Positions 23,872-31,010 of a DNA stretch of 35,667 nt are shown piece after piece. Under the pieces are notes generated by a model, which was given only the letters and a program-made list of their open reading frames with translations, was not told the origin of the DNA and searched no databases. Origin of the DNA: a virus. The DNA lies in the IMG/VR virus record IMGVR_UViG_3300030118_006072, positions 548 to 36,214 of that record. One strand, written 5' to 3'. The translations under genes and the position numbers were made by a program. How positions within the stretch are numbered: the stretch's first letter is position 1; each line of letters starts with the position of its first letter.

Positions 23872-24639
23872 CTAGCCTTTAATATAATATTTTACATACA
23901 CCTTTGCGTGTAAATCGTTATTTGTTCCGTTTTGTTTTGCCATAAAAAGTAATACTTTTGCTGTATCTACAGCACTTGTTGTCGCAGAAAGACTGCTTAT
24001 ATACATCTTAGAATTATCATATGAAGTTGCTGACTTACTATATAATACTGCTCCATTAGATAAATCTCCACTAGCAGTAGCTAAATCAAATGCATTTAAA
24101 CTAAATTCTATATTATCTGAACTGCTACTATCTCCTACATAAAATACGTCTACCCCCGTAATAACTATTGAATAAGGTAAGTAAGAATATGTAGCTACTG
24201 CGTGTAAAATACTATCTCCACTTACATCAAATGTTGTCGCAGGATTTGAACTAGTCCCCATGTTGTTGTCAACTGATGAAGCTAATGATGAGCCATTTCC
24301 ATAAAGTAATGGAGTCCAAGTATTAGCTGCCAAACTTAGGTTGTTACAATTAAATTCAAAGCATCCTGAATTTACTATATTATTCATTGCGGTTACTGTT
24401 TGCGCACTTGTGCTTACGCTAAAAACTGAAGTTGATGCCGCATTTTGTACATTAAAAGTTGTGGTCGTATTATCATTTTGTGGCTTTATAGCAACTTGAT
24501 CATCTGACAACTCAATTGCACTAGCCGCTCCAGTTCCATCTTTAAGTGTTTGCTTTGATGTAGTGATACCACTTCCACTATTATCAACTATTAGTAAATC
24601 ACCAAACCTATCTTTTACTGTTGAATTTCCTAAACTCAT
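23872..24639 (-). CDS. Fibre-like virion protein (255 aa)
   Basis: The N-terminus (MSLGNSTVKDRFGDLLIVDN) and Ser/Thr/Asn-rich body with short repeated strands are typical of phage fibre or whisker proteins. A C-terminal globular region ends in KVYVKYYIKG. A perfect AGGAGG precedes the ATG. It lies directly after the 543-residue fibre-like gene and before the 527-residue structural protein, so these three probably build one appendage. No enzymatic motif is seen. Confidence 0.55.
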   Translation of the reverse strand: MSLGNSTVKDRFGDLLIVDNSGSGITTSKQTLKDGTGAASAIELSDDQVAIKPQNDNTTTTFNVQNAASTSVFSVSTSAQTVTAMNNIVNSGCFEFNCNNLSLAANTWTPLLYGNGSSLASSVDNNMGTSSNPATTFDVSGDSILHAVATYSYLPYSIVITGVDVFYVGDSSSSDNIEFSLNAFDLATASGDLSNGAVLYSKSATSYDNSKMYISSLSATTSAVDTAKVLLFMAKQNGTNNDLHAKVYVKYYIKG

Positions 24640-24647
24640 TTATCCTC

Positions 24648-26279
24648 CTAAGTTGTTACATCCCATTTAAATACTACGGTTGCATTTACATCTTGTGGTG
24701 CAGATATTGGGTCTATTGATATTGCATATATTCTGCCTTTTGTAAGTACATTATCTCCACTATGTGCTCCAGTAGTAAAATCAAATTCTACTGTTGTGTC
24801 ATCTGCAACATCTACAGCTACATCCCATCTACCCGCTCCTGCACCAGGAACTTCAGTACCATCTGAAGATTCATAAAGTAAATTTCTAAATGTACCACTT
24901 TGTGCTATTTCACTTCTCCACATAATTTTTTCTAATGTACCATTGTATGGTGCAACAAATGCAATGAACTCATTATTACTTGTGGTACTTGTTCTTTCTA
25001 TAATGTATCCATTTAATGGTAAAAATGATGCGCTAGATGTGGTTGAATTGTATCCAACTCTTTGAATGTCATACACACCTATGTCTGATAATACTTGTGA
25101 TGCCGTTCTGCCCTCTACTTTTGTTCCATCAATTTTTAAAAAATCATTGTCTGCAACATTAGCATTACACTCTAAAATATTACCATCACTTATACCAGTA
25201 GCTTGGTCACCAGTATTTGTTCCACTTAAATTACCTATGTCTGTTAAATCTTGTGCTGATAAAGAGCCAGTACCAGTTATATAATTACCAGATGCTTGAG
25301 CACCAATATCACTTAAAACATCTGATGTGCTTCTTCCTTCTAGTGTGTCAGCATCCGTCCATCTAGCATATTGATTAGTTGATGGAGTTCCAGAAATATC
25401 TATTGCCCCACCGCCACCACCACCAGAGTTGTCATCTACATATTTTTTTGTTGCTATTTCATAATCTGAACCAGGGGTATAATTACCTCCATTGTCTTTA
25501 ACATAAATATTACCAGATGCTGCATCTAAGGTTATATCTCCATCTGCATCGACAGTAAGATGTCCTTCTGCACCATCGCTATCAATTGTTGATAATGTCG
25601 TTTCACCATTTGCATTAACATCTACATCAAAGCGATTTGAAGTATTATTTGAAAATACTTGTATAGTTTCTCCATTTCCACAATTAAATCTAAATACATT
25701 ACTTCCGCCTGAGTCAGTTGCAAATTCCATGATACTATTTGATCTTAAATATGAAATTCCACTTGTATTTTTTATTGAAAAAAAATTAGAAGAATCTGCT
25801 ACATCATAAACTTTAAAAAGAGCAGAACCAGTAATCGACTCTTTACCAAAAGCAAACATAGTACCAGTTGAGGGAGCACTAAATCCGAACAAATCGTCAG
25901 AAGTATTATCTCCCATCCAAAAGGAATTTAAGTCACCGCTAATATTGACAAAGAAATCTCCACTATCGCCCTTAATTTTTACCTTATCTGCAACAATATC
26001 CAAATCGCCAGTTCCTACAGTTTTAATTGTCAAGTCATTATTTGAATCTGCTACTTCAGGAATTATATGTTTTGCTAAATGATTGTCTACATATGCTTTA
26101 TTTGCTAATTCGTAATCAATGGTTGGAACTTTATCATATCCTACTTCATCTTCTGATAGTAGTAGCTTTGTTGGTTTTTCTGATATAAATAAAGGGCTCA
26201 TTATGCTACTAAGACCATTGGTCATATTTGCATATACTTCCTTAATTCTATCAGTTAAGTTTTTACTTGCTCCTGCCAC
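24648..26279 (-). CDS. Tail/neck fibre protein with YVD motifs and Gly hinge
   Basis: A 543-residue protein with features of phage fibres. ANKAYVDNHLAKH (about 60-72) and ATKKYVDDN (about 276-284) are copies of the 'xxKxYVDxx' repeat found in many fibres. A run of six glycines follows as a hinge, and there are Asp/Ser/Gly-rich strand repeats (GDGDITLDA-type). The C-terminal domain after about 400 is likely the receptor- or glycan-binding head. It starts with GTG overlapping the previous stop (TAGTG). It is far from the tape measure, so it may be a head or neck fibre rather than a tail-tip fibre. Confidence 0.65.
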   Translation of the reverse strand: MAGASKNLTDRIKEVYANMTNGLSSIMSPLFISEKPTKLLLSEDEVGYDKVPTIDYELANKAYVDNHLAKHIIPEVADSNNDLTIKTVGTGDLDIVADKVKIKGDSGDFFVNISGDLNSFWMGDNTSDDLFGFSAPSTGTMFAFGKESITGSALFKVYDVADSSNFFSIKNTSGISYLRSNSIMEFATDSGGSNVFRFNCGNGETIQVFSNNTSNRFDVDVNANGETTLSTIDSDGAEGHLTVDADGDITLDAASGNIYVKDNGGNYTPGSDYEIATKKYVDDNSGGGGGGAIDISGTPSTNQYARWTDADTLEGRSTSDVLSDIGAQASGNYITGTGSLSAQDLTDIGNLSGTNTGDQATGISDGNILECNANVADNDFLKIDGTKVEGRTASQVLSDIGVYDIQRVGYNSTTSSASFLPLNGYIIERTSTTSNNEFIAFVAPYNGTLEKIMWRSEIAQSGTFRNLLYESSDGTEVPGAGAGRWDVAVDVADDTTVEFDFTTGAHSGDNVLTKGRIYAISIDPISAPQDVNATVVFKWDVTT

Positions 26280-26509
26280 TAATCAGTACCTTCATAATTC
26301 TTCATCTTTGGAAATTTGTCTACAAACTTTGCTATTTCTAAATCCTCTAACCTTCTATGTATTTTTAGAATTGTATCTTTCTCATACAAGGGGGGATGCG
26401 CCTCCCTCTCAAGCTTTTGCAATCGCTTTTGAATATTCAACATCCCCTCTTCATTTTGCATTTTTTTCGAAAACAATGGGAATAGCTTATTTGCTAACCA
26501 TTTAATCAT
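26279..26509 (-). CDS. Hypothetical protein (76 aa)
   Basis: A basic, helical protein (MIKWLANKLFPLF, then charged heptad-like repeats NIQKRLQKLEREA and KIHRRLEDLEIA), probably forming a short coiled coil with an amphipathic N-terminal helix. The start has GGAG at good distance and overlaps the end of the upstream gene by eight bases. It lies between the membrane proteins of the lysis region and the fibre genes. Role unknown; a membrane-associated structural or lysis accessory role is possible. Confidence 0.55.
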   Translation of the reverse strand: MIKWLANKLFPLFSKKMQNEEGMLNIQKRLQKLEREAHPPLYEKDTILKIHRRLEDLEIAKFVDKFPKMKNYEGTD

Positions 26510-26795
26510 CGCTCCTTAGACCTTTAATAAGACCTCTAACCATTGAGCCAAATACATTGTCAACAAGATCAATAAACCAAGGCTCTATTGTTGAGTTCCA
26601 TACTTTCTTTGTTGCCGACCATCTTGTTAATCCAAGTGTCATTACTTTTCCTAAACTTTCAAAAGCTACTTCTACTACTCCGCAAATGTTTTCATTAGGT
26701 ATCTTTTTTAGTACCCATAAAACAACTGCTGATCCACCTCCTCCAACTATTAGTCCTGAGTTCTCCCCTAACATTCCTAATACTGATTCAAACAT
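26502..26795 (-). CDS. Small membrane protein, holin candidate (97 aa)
   Basis: The N-terminal half contains a hydrophobic Gly-rich segment (SGLIVGGGGSAVVLWVLKKI), probably one membrane span, followed by an amphipathic, Trp-rich part (KVMTLGLTRWSATKKVWNST, then IEPWFIDLVDNVFG). The layout recalls an unnamed family of small proteins seen near endolysins in marine phages. Being in the same cluster as the GH24 lysozyme and two other membrane proteins makes it a holin candidate. It has a strong AAGGAGA ribosome-binding site. Confidence 0.5.
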   Translation of the reverse strand: MFESVLGMLGENSGLIVGGGGSAVVLWVLKKIPNENICGVVEVAFESLGKVMTLGLTRWSATKKVWNSTIEPWFIDLVDNVFGSMVRGLIKGLRSDD

Positions 26796-26809
26796 GCTTT
26801 TCTCCTTTT

Positions 26810-27205
26810 TTAATCTTTTTTATAACCATTGGTTTTAAAATTGCTAATGTCAATCTTCTCCATTGGTCTAGTCATTATAAAGTCTTTCAACTTACTATTC
26901 TGTATTTCTAAATCTTCGCCACCACTTATATATGGCTCTCCATCGTGTGTATGACCTACGTTATACACTATGATAGAGCATTTAAATAAACCTACACGAA
27001 CTATTCTCCCTGCATACTTCTTACCTTCTAACCAAATGTAGATAACATCGCCTACATTTATAGCATTACCCCAAAATATTTTAAAGCTTTCTGTTAGCCC
27101 TTCTATCGTGGATCTGAAAAGTATTGCCAAAAAACCAACTACAAATAGCCATCCATAGCTTCCTATAATATCTGTTCCTATTGCTTGTAATTGTTGTTCG
27201 TTCAT
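26810..27205 (-). CDS. MscS-like beta-domain membrane protein
   Basis: It has one membrane helix (about residues 16-30: SYGWLFVVGFLAILF), then a stretch like the pore-proximal helix (about 31-48) and a beta domain at 48-115. The beta domain reads INVGDVIYIWLEGKKYAGRI, then VRVGLFKCSIIVYN and EDLEIQNSKLKDFIMTRP, which parallels the small-conductance channel pattern (GE/D-x-V-x-I ... G-x-V ... R/S ... V-x-IPN-x-x-I). It lacks the first two helices and the large C-terminal cage of full MscS. It may form pores or merely use the fold as an adaptor. The neighbouring endolysin cluster suggests a lysis role. Family by eye only. Confidence 0.5.
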   Translation of the reverse strand: MNEQQLQAIGTDIIGSYGWLFVVGFLAILFRSTIEGLTESFKIFWGNAINVGDVIYIWLEGKKYAGRIVRVGLFKCSIIVYNVGHTHDGEPYISGGEDLEIQNSKLKDFIMTRPMEKIDISNFKTNGYKKD

Positions 27206-27209
27206 TCAT

Positions 27210-27461
27210 TTACTTGTCTTGTAATAATCGTTCTAAATTTTTAAAGCCTTCATCTATCTTAGACTCTATTCTTGCAATTTTTACTTCTAGATTTTGAGTC
27301 TTATCTTTATTAGACATAACTTTTTTTCTATTATCTTTTACATCCTCTTCTACTACTTGTATCCTATTATCTGTTGCACCTTGCGTGAACATAAACGTGC
27401 CAAGTATTGTAGCTAGGGTTATAATAGTTCCTAGTGATATTTTCTTGTCTATCATTTTCAT
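27210..27461 (-). CDS. Membrane-anchored coiled-coil protein (83 aa)
   Basis: A short N-terminal cytoplasmic stretch (MKMIDKKIS) is followed by one hydrophobic segment (LGTIITLATILGTFMF), then a long charged coiled coil (RIQVVEEDVKDNRKKV ... KIARIESKIDEGFKNLERLL). This resembles XhlA-type hemolysin/holin-associated proteins and some i-spanins, though it has no obvious lipoprotein partner. Located in the endolysin/membrane-protein cluster. There is no clear ribosome-binding site, and the ATG two codons downstream is an alternative start. Confidence 0.55.
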   Translation of the reverse strand: MKMIDKKISLGTIITLATILGTFMFTQGATDNRIQVVEEDVKDNRKKVMSNKDKTQNLEVKIARIESKIDEGFKNLERLLQDK

Positions 27462-27500
27462 TTATAAAATTTTGGTAATGGAGTTGTGTCGCTCCAAAAC

Positions 27501-28712
27501 TTATATGACAATTTCGAATATTGTCTTTTTTTCTTTTGTTTTACTTGCGCTTTTGGCATTATATGCCTCCAATGATTTATCGATGTTATAACCTACACCG
27601 TTTGTATGTTGCAAATCTATTTTTATACCATCTCTATTGCCATCTTGATAAAATATATAGCAATTTTGACTTGCTCTACCAGTTAAGTTCAAAGCCTTGT
27701 CGGCATAGTCGTTATTTCCAACTAAGCTACTTGATCTGGCGTATCCATCCCCTATTCTCGCACTATGTACATGACCAAAGAGCATATAGTCGATAGCGAT
27801 TCCCTTAAGTGAGTATCTACCAACTATTTGATTAACAGATGATTCTAGTTTACCCCTTAGAGATCCATGTCCATGCAGTAGCAATACGTTTTGACCTGCT
27901 ACATTTATTACTAATTCTGATGGATTCCCTTGTATAAATTTAACATTACTTTCTCTAAATAAATACCTTAAACATTGAAAAATTGTATAATCATAGTTAT
28001 CAGATGCTATAATCTTTGACCAACCCATTTCTGGATTAGCCCTACCTTCGTTACCAATAATAGAAGCAACTGATACGTTGAAGTCTTCATTTAAATCTAA
28101 TATAGCCTGCTGAAGGATATCCACAGCAAGAAATGTAGCATTAGCTCTGTTAGTAGCTTGATTTAAGAGTTCATCGAGTCTACGATCACTATTCATCATA
28201 TCACCAGTCATAGCAACAACAACATTACTTATATCTGCTGTTTTAAAGTACCTTTTAGCCTTATTTACAAAGGTTCTTATTCTTTCCGATGCAACACTAA
28301 AATCATATCGATTGTTTTCTAATTCTACGATTTCATTGAAATGAATATCACTCAGTTGCAGTACGCCGCAGGCTTTATTATTAACCTTAAATTTATTGGT
28401 AGACTTATTAAGGTTGTTGTTTTCAAAGAGCGTTACTAATTGCTTAGTATATTCTTCAATCGCATTCTCAACCCTCGCATGTTCTCGAAATGCTTTATTT
28501 TGAATTCTATTTTTATCTTGGGCACGCTGTTTTTGCTTTGATAAACGTACATTCTCTCTTATGATATCCAAGTCTGCATCGTAGATCGGATATATAGTAG
28601 AGCATTTACACTTTCGGCACATCCATCTTTGCGCACCTTTATAGTCCTTGCCCTCTTTGCGCATACCTATATGGTAGCAATTAGGACAAACTAACTTTTT
28701 TTGGTCTATCAT
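27501..28712 (-). CDS. Zinc-ribbon metallophosphoesterase
   Basis: It starts with a zinc ribbon: Cys9/Cys12 and Cys32/Cys35, with further Cys37, similar to the ribbon found in IS1-type transposases and other DNA-binding proteins. A charged linker follows, then a calcineurin-like phosphoesterase domain: QLSDIHFNE (Asp122, His124), MTGDMMNSD (Asp171), IGNEGR (the Asn of the usual GNHE motif), LLHGHG and FGHVHSA. These residues would bind two metal ions and cleave phosphate esters, probably in nucleic acids given the ribbon. It lies between endolysin and membrane genes. A nuclease, DNA repair or anti-defence enzyme are all possible. The SD site AGGAGGT is perfect. Confidence 0.75.
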   Translation of the reverse strand: MIDQKKLVCPNCYHIGMRKEGKDYKGAQRWMCRKCKCSTIYPIYDADLDIIRENVRLSKQKQRAQDKNRIQNKAFREHARVENAIEEYTKQLVTLFENNNLNKSTNKFKVNNKACGVLQLSDIHFNEIVELENNRYDFSVASERIRTFVNKAKRYFKTADISNVVVAMTGDMMNSDRRLDELLNQATNRANATFLAVDILQQAILDLNEDFNVSVASIIGNEGRANPEMGWSKIIASDNYDYTIFQCLRYLFRESNVKFIQGNPSELVINVAGQNVLLLHGHGSLRGKLESSVNQIVGRYSLKGIAIDYMLFGHVHSARIGDGYARSSSLVGNNDYADKALNLTGRASQNCYIFYQDGNRDGIKIDLQHTNGVGYNIDKSLEAYNAKSASKTKEKKTIFEIVI

Positions 28713-28727
28713 AGACCTCCTGGCTTG

Positions 28728-29153
28728 TTATTGTGACTTAACTATTTCACTTAACTCTTTAGCCCTATTAGGACTATCTGACCTTGCCCATTTACTATCG
28801 AGCATCTCCTCGCCCGCCATTAAAAAGTTATCATCTTTTATGTATTGTATTGTTTTTTTAAATCTTCGTACTCCATAGAATCCGATCTGGAATATCATAT
28901 TTATAAGAACTTCTTTGATTTCTTTGGGCTTACGCCAAAACCAAGAGTTCCAATCTTCGTTAGCCTCTATGGTCGCTAGTATACTCCTAATCTTTTTATC
29001 TAAGATTAGGTCGGCTACCTCTTTATCCATATATAAATCTTTTATAGCGAACCCATACCCTATGGTATCATAGCCATTAGGGCATTTATAAACATGAGGT
29101 TCGTATCCCTCATGTAAAGCAATTTGTTTTTTTAAATTACTTAAATCTTTCAC
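28728..29153 (-). CDS. GH24 endolysin (phage lysozyme)
   Basis: A 141-residue lysozyme of the T4/lambdoid type, hydrolysing the MurNAc-GlcNAc bond of peptidoglycan. Catalytic Glu15 is in LHEGYEPHVY. The Asp of T4 lysozyme (Asp20) is here Cys24, followed by NGYDTIGYG with Thr30, so the E-8aa-C-5aa-T variant that is common in lysozymes of this family is present. The C-terminal part has the helical RWARSDSPNRAKELS-like end. It begins with GTG in a GTGA overlap with the preceding gene. No signal peptide, so a holin is needed. The neighbours include membrane-protein candidates. Confidence 0.85.
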   Translation of the reverse strand: MKDLSNLKKQIALHEGYEPHVYKCPNGYDTIGYGFAIKDLYMDKEVADLILDKKIRSILATIEANEDWNSWFWRKPKEIKEVLINMIFQIGFYGVRRFKKTIQYIKDDNFLMAGEEMLDSKWARSDSPNRAKELSEIVKSQ

Positions 29154-29338
29154 TTCTTTTTCTTTGAAGATTTCTTTTTTGGTGCAGGTTTTGATTTTGC
29201 CTTTGGTGCTTCTTTTACAACTTCTATTTCATATATACCTGCTTTTGAAAAGTTTTCGTATTGTTTTTCCGATAACTCTTCTACTCTTCCGTATCCATCA
29301 AACCCACTTGGTGCATTTTTTAAAAATTTAACTTTCAT
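29150..29338 (-). CDS. Small protein with Lys/Pro-rich tail (62 aa)
   Basis: A compact beta-like segment (KVKFLKNAPSGFDGYGRVEE then EIEVVKEA) with a very basic C-terminus of Lys, Pro, Ala and Ser. It directly follows the capsid gene and hairpin and precedes the endolysin. It may be a minor virion or head-decoration protein; the family is not recognised. A strong AAGGAG precedes the ATG. The layout is like that of the 70-residue protein at 19610-19822. Confidence 0.5.
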   Translation of the reverse strand: MKVKFLKNAPSGFDGYGRVEELSEKQYENFSKAGIYEIEVVKEAPKAKSKPAPKKKSSKKKK

Positions 29339-29352
29339 ATATCTCCTTAGTT

Positions 29353-29383
29353 AATGCCTAGGGGGCACAGCCCCCTTAGCATT
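29353..29383 (-). terminator. Hairpin between major capsid gene and endolysin group
   Basis: AATGC, then TAGGGGG (29359-29365 region), a five-base loop, then CCCCCTTA and GCATT form a near-perfect stem in either strand. Neither side has a clear T-tract, so it is probably an attenuator or mRNA 3'-end stabiliser that keeps the capsid mRNA more abundant than the downstream lysis genes. Confidence 0.5.
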
Positions 29384-29395
29384 ATTATTTGACTA

Positions 29396-30355
29396 TTAAG
29401 ACTGCCAAGCTGCAGCTGTATCTTGATCGTTTTCAACCAATGATATAGCTTTTACTTGATTAGTGTCTTGTAGTAGTGCACATCCATAAACCATGTCTGT
29501 TACCATTTTATGTGCGATATACTCCATATCGTACTCAGCTACAGGAGTTGGTTGCTTGCTATAAGCAATACCTAAAGCTGATCTATGTATTACATAACCA
29601 CCTGGCCTACGAGTGTCTGCTAGTGCAGAACCATCCTCAGCAGTTGTATCTGCATGAATAGTATCATTACCAACTTCAGGAGATTGAATTACAGGCATTC
29701 CCATAATTGTTCCTACTGCTCCAGTTGGTAAGTTAGCAGCACCAGTTTTGCTAATGTGGATAAAGTCATCTAATGTAAATAATGATGCAAATAGTCTATT
29801 AGATAGAACCATTACACATTCATCTGGATTTAGATTTTGACTATATACATATCTCATGATGTGTGCAATTCTAGCTTTATTTAAAACTCTGTCTACGCTA
29901 TCGTCACCATTATCTAGCTGTACTGCATTTAAGGTAGTAGCTAGTTTAGTAAATAGTGCTTTTTCTACATGTAAAGCAAGCTTGTATCCCATTGACTCTG
30001 AAATTCCACTTGTTAAATCATATGAAGATTGAATCTTAGCCATATCGTCAATCATTACCGCTGTTGCATAGTGCTGATTGATTGTAATGCTATGCTCTAC
30101 TTCTGTGTTAGTTGCAAAGTCAATTGGTATGCCTTGTTGTTTTTCCTGTGCATCCGCTACATCTTGATATGTAGGAATGTGTATTTTGTCACCGCCACCT
30201 GAAACAAGTGCCGAATAATCGCTTGCTAAGTCACCTAAGACCAACTTTTTATTAAACGAAGCTCTAATCGCATCTGTCCAAATCTCTGGAATAAATACGG
30301 CTGCTTCGGTCAATAAAGTTTGATCATTAGTGTTTATGATCTGAGTTGTTGCCAT
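29396..30355 (-). CDS. Major capsid protein
   Basis: A 319-residue protein that directly follows the scaffold gene and precedes a strong hairpin. The sequence fits the HK97-fold coat of the T7/P22-like type. It has an N-terminal arm (LLTEAAVFIPEIWTDAIR), a GDKIHIPTY strand, and helix EKALFTKLATTL. Near the end are LPTGAVGTIMGMPVIQSPEV and the final GGYVIHRSALGIAYSKQP region, typical of T7-like coats. It forms the icosahedral shell. Ribosome-binding site GGAGAAAATAG. No maturation protease is seen in the window. Confidence 0.85.
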   Translation of the reverse strand: MATTQIINTNDQTLLTEAAVFIPEIWTDAIRASFNKKLVLGDLASDYSALVSGGGDKIHIPTYQDVADAQEKQQGIPIDFATNTEVEHSITINQHYATAVMIDDMAKIQSSYDLTSGISESMGYKLALHVEKALFTKLATTLNAVQLDNGDDSVDRVLNKARIAHIMRYVYSQNLNPDECVMVLSNRLFASLFTLDDFIHISKTGAANLPTGAVGTIMGMPVIQSPEVGNDTIHADTTAEDGSALADTRRPGGYVIHRSALGIAYSKQPTPVAEYDMEYIAHKMVTDMVYGCALLQDTNQVKAISLVENDQDTAAAWQS

Positions 30356-30371
30356 CTCTATTTTCTCCTAA

Positions 30372-30917
30372 TTATGAGCTTGCACCTGGCTTTTTAACAG
30401 AGTTTTTAATTAGTTGACCCCAATTAGCCTTCATGTCTTCGGGATTATTCCAATTAACCTTTAAGTCTTTGGTCTTAGTCCTAGGATTTCCAGCTACTTC
30501 AGGAGCATTGCTCTTTGTAGTATTAATTTTATTAGTTACATATTCAAGAGTGTCAAGATCAAGTTTAGATAATCTTTCTTTCTCTTCTTCAGGAACTGAC
30601 TCAAGAAGGGTTGCTCTACGACTTTCTTCATAAGCTTGCCATTTTTTAGCAGTTGAAGCAAGTGACTCATTTTCAGAAGACGCCTTTTCATATAAGGTTT
30701 TAAAATCTTCTTTCTCTTTAAGCCTAGCTTCTTCAATTGAGGTAAACTTTTTTTCAAGTTCTGCTATTTTTGCCTCAGCCTCCTGTGCCCTTTGTCTATA
30801 CTTCTTATTTTCATAAGTAAGTGAGCTTTCTGTATCGGACAATTTTACATCTGCTCCTGTTGAAGCTCCTTGGCTGTCTGCTACTGAAACTTCGGGTTGT
30901 TTTGTATCTTCTGACAT
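30372..30917 (-). CDS. Scaffolding protein
   Basis: Starting at ATG 30917 (181 residues) there is an acidic N-terminus, then a long charged coiled coil (KYRQRAQEAEAKIAELEKKF onward), and a basic C-terminus (NWGQLIKNSVKKPG), which is the classic layout of a phage scaffold that directs capsid assembly. An earlier in-frame ATG at 30962 would put 15 extra residues in the promoter region. The GAGGAGAT ribosome-binding site (30920-30928) fits only the 30917 start. It is the first gene of the leftward late block. Confidence 0.85.
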   Translation of the reverse strand: MSEDTKQPEVSVADSQGASTGADVKLSDTESSLTYENKKYRQRAQEAEAKIAELEKKFTSIEEARLKEKEDFKTLYEKASSENESLASTAKKWQAYEESRRATLLESVPEEEKERLSKLDLDTLEYVTNKINTTKSNAPEVAGNPRTKTKDLKVNWNNPEDMKANWGQLIKNSVKKPGASS

Positions 30918-31010
30918 GATATCTCCTCTAGATATAGTGTTAATATGATACTTTATATACAAAATCTTGTATATATCCTTGTAGGTAACTTATATTACTT
31001 ACTAGGAATT
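30918..31010. promoter_or_regulatory. Divergent late promoter region with 22-bp palindrome
   Basis: Between divergent scaffold and terminase genes lies the perfect inverted repeat TATATACAA (30954-30962), a 4-base spacer AATC, TTGTATATA (30967-30975). On the plus strand TTGTAT (30967-30972) has TATATT (30991-30996) 18 bases on, a fair promoter for the terminase operon. The mirror-image TTGTAT on the minus strand lies 18-19 bases before ACTATA/CTATAT, a weaker promoter for the scaffold block. The palindrome covers both -35 elements, as expected for a shared operator. Confidence 0.65.

Noticed and set aside
25385-25440. Short tandem repeat rich in CCACCACC
   Set aside because: It encodes the six-glycine hinge of the fibre protein on the minus strand; codon repetition explains it.
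27462-27500. Possible terminator hairpin between the phosphoesterase and coiled-coil membrane gene
   Set aside because: Only a 4-bp stem with no T-tract; too weak to call.
30918-30962. N-terminal extension of the scaffold protein to 30962
   Set aside because: The ribosome-binding site at 30920-30928 serves the start at 30917 and the extension overlaps the operator.
30945-31010. N-terminal extension of the terminase by 22 hydrophobic residues
   Set aside because: It would be encoded by the promoter and palindrome region, has no ribosome-binding site, and does not fit the terminase family start; ATG 31011 is better.
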